From Pseudalkalibacillus hwajinpoensis (GTDB lineage: Bacteria; Bacillota; Bacilli; Bacillales; Guptibacillaceae): a stretch of 64,000 nucleotides of DNA. Under the pieces are notes generated by a model. That model was not told the DNA's origin and did no database searches. It saw only the letters and a list, made by a program, of their open reading frames with translations. The position numbers and the translations under genes are program-made. Where the stretch lies: positions 1 to 64,000 of the forward strand of contig NZ_JADFCM010000001.1 in NCBI RefSeq assembly GCF_015234585.1. Direction: 5' to 3'. This document shows positions 59,173-64,000 of the stretch, piece after piece (the stretch's first letter is position 1; each line of letters starts with the position of its first letter).

Positions 59173-60378
59173 GTGAATGAAACGTGTTTTGTTATTGATC
59201 ATGTGACAGTTTATAGCGAAGAACAAACGATTCAAAACGGCTATCTTAAAGTCGATAACGGTAAAATTATTGAAATAGGACATACAGATGAACGTACTAT
59301 AGCAGGACAAGAAAAAGTCTATTCGTTTAATGAAAGCGTATCTGTGCTTCCTGGAATGATTGATGTCCATATTCATGGCGTGAATGGAGCCGATACGATG
59401 GACGCTTCTACTGAAGCGCTTGATACTATTACGAAAGCACTTCCAGGTGAAGGAACAACGAGCTTTCTAGCAACGACTATTACTCAAGAAGCAAAGGCGA
59501 TTGAGCGTGCTATTCAGAATGCAGGCGAGTACTTAATGGAGAGACAACAACCAGGACATGCGGAAGTACTTGGCATTCACTTAGAAGGTCCATTCCTTAA
59601 TAGTAAGCGGGCAGGTGCACAGCCGCCACATGCCATGCAGCGACCAGATGTGGATGTATTTAAAACGTGGAATAAACTAGCAAATAACACGATTAAGCTA
59701 GTTACCCTGGCACCTGAAATAGAAGGTGGCATGGAACTTGTTCGATATTTAACAGAAAGAGGTATTGTGGCTTCAATTGGTCATTCCGATGCTTCATATG
59801 AGCAGGTCATGAAGGCAGTTGAATGTGGTGCCTCTCACGTTACCCACCTCTATAATGGGATGAGAGGTCTCCATCATCGTGAACCGGGTGTAGCAGGTGC
59901 TGCTCTGTTAAGTAAGCAATTGAAAACAGAAGTGATTGCAGATGGGTATCATGTGAGACCTGAAATGATTAAGTTAGCTTATTTTCAAAAATCAGATGCT
60001 GGGATGATTTTAATCACCGATGCGATGAGAGCCAAATGTCTAAAAAATGGTCGCTATGATTTGGGTGGACAAGATGTTGAAGTGAAAGATGGTAAAGCGC
60101 TATTAGATAATGGAACTTTGGCAGGTAGTGTGCTGAAAATGAAGGATGCACTTGCTAACATCCAGGCTTTTACCGGCTGTACTCTTGAAAACGCGATAAA
60201 AATGGCATCGGAAAATCCTGCGAAACAGCTTGGTGTTTTTGATCGAAAAGGAAGCCTTGCCGTGGGAAAAGATGCAGACTTTTTCTTACGATCCATTGAT
60301 GGAGAAGTGATGATGACATTTTGTAATGGACATCTTGCATATACGAATAAAGGGGATGTAGAAAATGAGAATCATTGA
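59173..60378 (+). CDS. nagA: N-acetylglucosamine-6-phosphate deacetylase
   Basis: Amidohydrolase of 401 residues that removes acetate from GlcNAc-6-P to give GlcN-6-P. Metal and catalytic motifs are in order: HIHGVNGADTMD, GIHLEGPFLN with Glu, GHSDASYE, THLYNGMRGLHHREPG and ITDAM with catalytic Asp. GTG at 59173 is chosen: AAAGGAG lies 9 nt upstream, while the ATG at 59146 has none. It overlaps nagB by 14 nt. Confidence 0.95.
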   Translation: MNETCFVIDHVTVYSEEQTIQNGYLKVDNGKIIEIGHTDERTIAGQEKVYSFNESVSVLPGMIDVHIHGVNGADTMDASTEALDTITKALPGEGTTSFLATTITQEAKAIERAIQNAGEYLMERQQPGHAEVLGIHLEGPFLNSKRAGAQPPHAMQRPDVDVFKTWNKLANNTIKLVTLAPEIEGGMELVRYLTERGIVASIGHSDASYEQVMKAVECGASHVTHLYNGMRGLHHREPGVAGAALLSKQLKTEVIADGYHVRPEMIKLAYFQKSDAGMILITDAMRAKCLKNGRYDLGGQDVEVKDGKALLDNGTLAGSVLKMKDALANIQAFTGCTLENAIKMASENPAKQLGVFDRKGSLAVGKDADFFLRSIDGEVMMTFCNGHLAYTNKGDVENENH

Positions 60379-61099
60379 AGCACATGACTATGAGCATATG
60401 AGTGAACTGGCAGCGAATTATCTTATTGATAAAATCCATACAAATCCAAGTATGGTTTTGGGACTTGCGACTGGAGGAACTCCGCAAGGGACTTATAAGC
60501 ATTTAATTCAGGATCATCAACGAAATCATACTACCTACAAGGAGATTACTACTTATAACCTTGATGAATATGTCGGTTTTTCAGCTGATAATCCGAACAG
60601 CTACCATGCTTTCATGTATGAGAAACTTTTTGGGAAAATCGATATTCCAAGTGCGAATATACATCTTCCAAATGGTACGGCGATTGATCTTAATGATGAA
60701 TGTAAAACATATGAAGAAAGCATTAAAGAGTCAGGTGGAATTGATGTGCAACTACTCGGAATGGGTAGTAACGGGCATATCGGATTTAATGAGCCTGGGA
60801 CTTCTTTTGAAGCTACAACACAAATAGTTCAGCTAGCTCAATCTACTAGAGAAGCCAACGCTCGTTTTTTTCACGATATTAACGAAGTACCACATGAAGC
60901 TATTACGATGGGGATTGCAACCATTATGAAAAGCAAAGAGATTTTGCTACTTGTTGCTGGTGAAGCAAAGAACGAGGCAATGAGGAAATTGGTTGAAGGT
61001 GAAGTGGACGAATCCTTTCCTGCATCGGTGTTAAACAGGCATTCTCATGTTACAATTATTGCTGATAAAAAAGCGTTATCAGGCGTAACAGTGCGCTGA
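60365..61099 (+). CDS. nagB: Glucosamine-6-phosphate deaminase
   Basis: Enzyme of 244 residues that converts GlcN-6-P to fructose-6-P and ammonia, feeding glycolysis. It has GLATGGTPQGTY, catalytic Asp in TYNLDEYVG, and GMGSNGHIGFNEPG with the ring-opening His. The short C-terminus is typical of Bacillus NagB without the E. coli allosteric tail. It is translationally coupled to nagA. Confidence 0.97.
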   Translation: MRIIEAHDYEHMSELAANYLIDKIHTNPSMVLGLATGGTPQGTYKHLIQDHQRNHTTYKEITTYNLDEYVGFSADNPNSYHAFMYEKLFGKIDIPSANIHLPNGTAIDLNDECKTYEESIKESGGIDVQLLGMGSNGHIGFNEPGTSFEATTQIVQLAQSTREANARFFHDINEVPHEAITMGIATIMKSKEILLLVAGEAKNEAMRKLVEGEVDESFPASVLNRHSHVTIIADKKALSGVTVR

Positions 61100-61114
61100 A
61101 AGGAGTTATTTCCG

Positions 61115-61837
61115 ATGATTGATAAGACGTCCCCATTACCTATTTATTATCAGTTAGTTGAGTGGATAAAAGGACTGATTGAAAGAGGCGAGTTAACCCC
61201 AGGAGATTCGCTTCCATCCGAGCGAGAATATGCAGAGCGCTTTGGCATTAGTCGCATGACAGTAAGACAGGCCATTACAGAGCTCGTTAATGAGGGTTAC
61301 CTCTATCGACAAAAGGGAGTAGGTACCTTTGTTGCTGAGAAAAAAATTGAGCAACAGCTGATGGGGTTAACAAGTTTTACCGAAGATATGAAATCACGTG
61401 GCATGGAACCAAGTAGTAAACTAGTAGGGTTTGAAATTGTACCTGCTCCACCTTATATATCGGAGCAGTTAAAAATACAGGATCACGCACCTGTTTACGA
61501 AATTAAACGGGTCAGACTTGCTGATGGTATCCCAATGGCACTTGAGAAGACGTACATCTCGGCTAACCTCGTAAAAGGGTTGACGGAAGAAACTGTACAG
61601 CACTCTTTATATCATCACATTGAAAATCAGCTAGCGATCAAGATTGAGGAAGCGACCCAAGTGTTAGAGTCTTCTGTAGCAACTCAGCAGGAAGCAGAAT
61701 ACCTAAATATACAAAAAGGAGCACCGATACTGCTCATTCAGAGGAATACGAAACTAGCGGATGATACACCGCTTGAAGTAGTGAAGTCTTCGTACAGAGC
61801 AGATCGGTATAAATTTATGATTACACTTAAGCGTTAA
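61115..61837 (+). CDS. nagR: GntR/HutC transcriptional regulator NagR (YvoA)
   Basis: Repressor of 240 residues. An N-terminal winged helix (SPLPIYYQLVEWIKGLIERG, then GISRMTVRQAITELVNEGYLYRQKGVGTFV) is joined to a UTRA effector domain that in homologues binds GlcN-6-P or GlcNAc-6-P. The two mirror dre sites in the nagE-nagA gap are its expected targets, so the operon is self-regulated. AAAGGAG precedes the ATG, 15 nt after nagB. Confidence 0.94.
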   Translation: MIDKTSPLPIYYQLVEWIKGLIERGELTPGDSLPSEREYAERFGISRMTVRQAITELVNEGYLYRQKGVGTFVAEKKIEQQLMGLTSFTEDMKSRGMEPSSKLVGFEIVPAPPYISEQLKIQDHAPVYEIKRVRLADGIPMALEKTYISANLVKGLTEETVQHSLYHHIENQLAIKIEEATQVLESSVATQQEAEYLNIQKGAPILLIQRNTKLADDTPLEVVKSSYRADRYKFMITLKR

Positions 61838-61858
61838 TTTCATTGAGGAGGCGTTCAT

Positions 61859-62608
61859 TTGTTTCATGATTACTTCAACAAAATTAGAACATCCCTTCAA
61901 GTAATTGAAGAGAAAGAAGCCGTTTCTATCGAGCGAGCAGCAGTCGCTCTAGCTGATAGCATCGAAAACGGAAAAATCATTCATGTATTTGGATGTGGAC
62001 ATTCTCATATGATGGCGGAAGAAGTTTTTTACCGTGCAGGTGGGCTTGTGCCAATTCGTCCTATTTTTATTGAAGACTTAATGCTCCATAGAGGCGGAAC
62101 GAGATCTTCTGCTCTAGAGCGAACGAATGGATTAGCCCGGGAATTCATGGCGGACCAGGATATTCAAAAAGGCGATGTAGTGATCGTTGTATCGACGTCA
62201 GGTCGTAACCCGGTTCCGATTGATGTTGCCCTTCTTAGTAAAGAAAGAGGAGCGTACGTTATCGGCTTAACCTCACGAAAAGCTTCAAATGGACAATCAT
62301 CTCGTCACAAAGAAGGAAAGTACTTGTACGATGTAGTAGATCAAGTGATTGATAACCATGTTGAGGTGGGTGATGCGGTGATTCAAGATACAGAGAATCA
62401 AGTCTCATTTGGTTCAATCTCTACCGTTATAGGAATGGGGATCCTCAACGGTATTACTGTAGAAACTATTCATCAGTTGATTGAACGGGGAATAACTCCT
62501 CCTGTGTTTAAGAGCGGGAATGTAGACGGGTCAGATGAATCGAATCAGGCATTGATTGAGAGATACAAATCACGTATTCCGCTCCTCGAAGGCAATCAAG
62601 ATTTTTAG
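61859..62608 (+). CDS. SIS-domain sugar-phosphate protein (UPF0309 family)
   Basis: A 249-residue single SIS-domain protein. The sugar-phosphate loop has FGCGHSHMMAEEVFYRAGG, and VVSTSGRNPVPID is the second phosphate-binding segment. The pattern fits UPF0309; MurQ-type etherase or an isomerase are the nearest known activities. TTG start with GAGGAGG upstream, 21 nt after nagR, so it belongs to the nag operon and probably acts on an amino-sugar phosphate. Its substrate is not known. Confidence 0.82.
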   Translation: MFHDYFNKIRTSLQVIEEKEAVSIERAAVALADSIENGKIIHVFGCGHSHMMAEEVFYRAGGLVPIRPIFIEDLMLHRGGTRSSALERTNGLAREFMADQDIQKGDVVIVVSTSGRNPVPIDVALLSKERGAYVIGLTSRKASNGQSSRHKEGKYLYDVVDQVIDNHVEVGDAVIQDTENQVSFGSISTVIGMGILNGITVETIHQLIERGITPPVFKSGNVDGSDESNQALIERYKSRIPLLEGNQDF

Positions 62609-62666
62609 CAAAAAAATCTCTTATTTTAAAGACTATGTAATTGAATGTTGTTGATATTAGATTCAT

Positions 62667-62981
62667 TTACGCCCTGTGGTGACCAATCGGATTGGTCATC
62701 ATAGGGCGCCCTTTCAGCAGAGCTGAAAAGTGGTTTTTTTCTTTATAGCGAGGTATTTTGTAAGCTTGCTTTGTATGCTTTGTTTCTGATTTCTGAATGA
62801 AGAGAATGCTCAAGATTCCTATAATGGTAATGAGCGTTCCACCGAGTATAATTACGAAGGCAGGGCTATAAATATTACCTAGAACATGTTAAGGAATATT
62901 TTCATGGAAATAATTTGGTGATGTGAAATGATAAATGCCGTTAAAGTAACCGACGAGTAAACCAAATCGTTTATTTTCCAT
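62667..62981 (-). pseudogene. Small membrane-protein gene interrupted by a stop codon
   Basis: The minus-strand frame from ATG 62981 reads 30 codons (MENKRFGLLVGYFNGIYHF start), meets TAA at 62891-62889, and then continues open in the same frame for 73 codons. The second part has one membrane helix (FVIILGGTLITIIGILSILF) and a basic tail. No indel is needed, so this looks like a nonsense mutation in a gene of about 104 codons. The last codons overlap the nag terminator, so the original end may be earlier. I recognise no family. Confidence 0.55.
62671..62740 (+). terminator. Tandem terminators of the nag operon
   Basis: A 17-bp stem GCCCTGTGGTGACCAAT/ATTGGTCATCATAGGGC (two G-U pairs) lies at 62671-62707. 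A second hairpin TTTCAGC/GCTGAAA with seven T lies at 62712-62740. Confidence 0.85.
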
Positions 62982-62990
62982 TGAAAACTC

Positions 62991-63025
62991 AAAAATAACC
63001 TGCCATCCTATTGGAAAGCAGGTGT
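62991..63025 (-). terminator. Terminator after the DUF4097 gene
   Basis: On the minus strand ACCTGC and GCAGGT pair around about 15 nt and are followed by TATTTTTG, just after the stop codon at 63032. Confidence 0.65.
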
Positions 63026-63031
63026 TCCTTT

Positions 63032-63886
63032 TTAATAAACGCTGGCGCTTCCACTTGAAAGGGATATCTTCACGTGATACTTCCCTGAACCATGTACTCC
63101 TGATATTTCCTTATTGCTAATCGTCTGCTCTTCTAAAGTGAATTTGGTTGAGATGTCCCCGCTGCTTGCCTCACTATCCAATGTGAAATCAGCATTGTCC
63201 GGAAGGTCCAAATCGACATCACCTGAACTAAGGTCAAACGATACATCCCCTGTTAACTGATCCATTTGAACTTTCATGTCACCTGATGACATTTCTCCCT
63301 CAAGTGGGCCAGAATAATGGGTTAAAATCACGTCTCCAGAACTTATATCAAAGCTTCCCTTCTCGGTTGAAAGTCGATCAATGATAAGACGACCAGATGA
63401 GCCGTCATGCTCGAAGCTTTTTGTTTCCAGGTTGGAAAGTTCAACATCACCCGAACTCATATCAATATCTACTTCGTTTAAAATGGTAGGATTTTCTTCA
63501 TTATTGAAGACAACACTTCCTGAGCCAACCTCAAGCTTGAGATCGTGTTTAAAGTCTTCTGGGAGGTAAACAGTAACATCTGATCCCCCGTTAAAGTTAA
63601 AAAACTTATACCACTTTCGCTTCACTTCAACTTCAATCGCATTTCCCTTCTTTCTCACCGAAAGCTCTCCACTACCATTTAAGGTTGCTTTCACATCATC
63701 ACGTGATTCAGTGACTATGTTCATATCACTGCTGTGCGTCAAAATACTAACTTGATTAATTTTTTCACTTAACTCAATGCTGTTCTCATCACTTCCTCGT
63801 GCAAAAAGAGAGGTGTTTTCAAATAAAATTAATAAAACCGCCCCTACTGCAAGCAACCCAACAATGACCATAAATCCACTTCTCAC
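63032..63886 (-). CDS. DUF4097 (LiaG-like) envelope protein
   Basis: A 284-residue membrane-anchored protein. One N-terminal helix (GFMVIVGLLAVGAVLLILF) is followed by a beta-rich outer domain with repeated SSGDV/SSGDM motifs (about 150-265), the stacked-strand pattern of DUF4097. LiaG and YvlB in B. subtilis are relatives tied to envelope stress, but the function here is unproven. GTG 63886 is chosen because GGGGAGG lies 7 nt upstream; an ATG 63 bases earlier has none. In the remaining 63887-64000 the plus strand shows TCATCTA twice, 11 bp apart (63951, 63962), possibly a regulator site. Confidence 0.82.
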   Translation of the reverse strand: MRSGFMVIVGLLAVGAVLLILFENTSLFARGSDENSIELSEKINQVSILTHSSDMNIVTESRDDVKATLNGSGELSVRKKGNAIEVEVKRKWYKFFNFNGGSDVTVYLPEDFKHDLKLEVGSGSVVFNNEENPTILNEVDIDMSSGDVELSNLETKSFEHDGSSGRLIIDRLSTEKGSFDISSGDVILTHYSGPLEGEMSSGDMKVQMDQLTGDVSFDLSSGDVDLDLPDNADFTLDSEASSGDISTKFTLEEQTISNKEISGVHGSGKYHVKISLSSGSASVY

Positions 63887-64000
63887 TATATTTCCTCCCC
63901 GAGTTTCCGTCGTTATGCTATTCCCTATGGTAATCTTATAGTAGTTCAAGTCATCTAAACATCATCTAGAGTATTAAATTGGAATAAGACTTGAGACGTA

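Noticed and set aside
62134..62147. CCCGGGAA stretch in the SIS gene considered as a Noc site
   Set aside because: Four of 14 positions differ from the consensus, no better than expected by chance for a palindromic hexamer.

Overview
The window is a stretch of a low-to-moderate G+C, endospore-forming Bacillaceae chromosome centred on the replication origin. The support is the conserved gene order 16S-gyrA-gyrB-remB-recF-rlbA-dnaN-dnaA / oriC / rpmH-rnpA-yidD-yidC-jag-mnmE-mnmG-rsmG-noc-soj-spo0J, the sporulation gene yyaC, strong GGAGG ribosome binding sites, frequent TTG/GTG starts and the walRKHIJ operon. I cannot name the species from sequence alone. The window is shown in the reverse of the usual Bacillus orientation. 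Genes left of about 11.4 kb read leftward and most genes on the right read rightward, so both arms run mostly with replication.

Region 1-9.6 kb holds the end of an rrn operon (16S rRNA plus the start of the 16S-23S spacer), then gyrA, gyrB, remB, recF, rlbA (yaaA) and dnaN. Region 9.57-11.85 kb is a bipartite oriC flanking dnaA. An unwinding module (DnaA boxes, GC-rich stretch, DnaA-trios, AT-rich tract) lies between dnaA and dnaN, and a DnaA-box cluster lies between dnaA and rpmH. Region 11.85-21.2 kb carries rpmH to spo0J, the core of translation, membrane insertion, tRNA modification and chromosome organisation. A parS site lies inside spo0J and a Noc-type site inside soj.

Region 21.2-37 kb is housekeeping: a cysteine-desulfurase-like enzyme, DUF554, yyaC, a YkvI-like transporter, an MscS channel, DUF951, ychF, rpsF-ssb-rpsR, an HPr-like protein without the usual histidine, a 4 x 120-bp tandem repeat array, yybS, gdpP, rplI, dnaB-type helicase, purA behind a PurR-like operator, and a PilZ protein. 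Four tRNAs follow (Lys, initiator Met, Asp, Phe) with a truncated tRNA-Phe copy. Region 37.9-47.3 kb holds an M23 cell-wall hydrolase with a candidate WalR site, walRKHIJ, an HtrA-type protease, a CxxH/CxxC small protein and rlmH. A second DnaA-box cluster surrounds the last two genes, and a second parS lies inside walK.

Region 47.5-57.1 kb is the accessory part: a DbpA-type helicase, a tRNA-dihydrouridine synthase, mqo, a complete IS1182-type insertion sequence, a small DUF4190 protein and a ParMRC-like cassette. That cassette consists of an iteron array, an actin-like ParM and a ribbon-helix-helix ParR-like protein. It would be a second, plasmid-type segregation machine on a chromosome that already has Soj/Spo0J/parS, and it is the most unusual feature here. 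Region 57.1-62.6 kb is a complete N-acetylglucosamine system: nagE (PTS permease) divergent from nagA-nagB-nagR-SIS protein, with two mirror-image NagR-type operators. The window ends with a small broken membrane-protein gene and a DUF4097/LiaG-like envelope protein.
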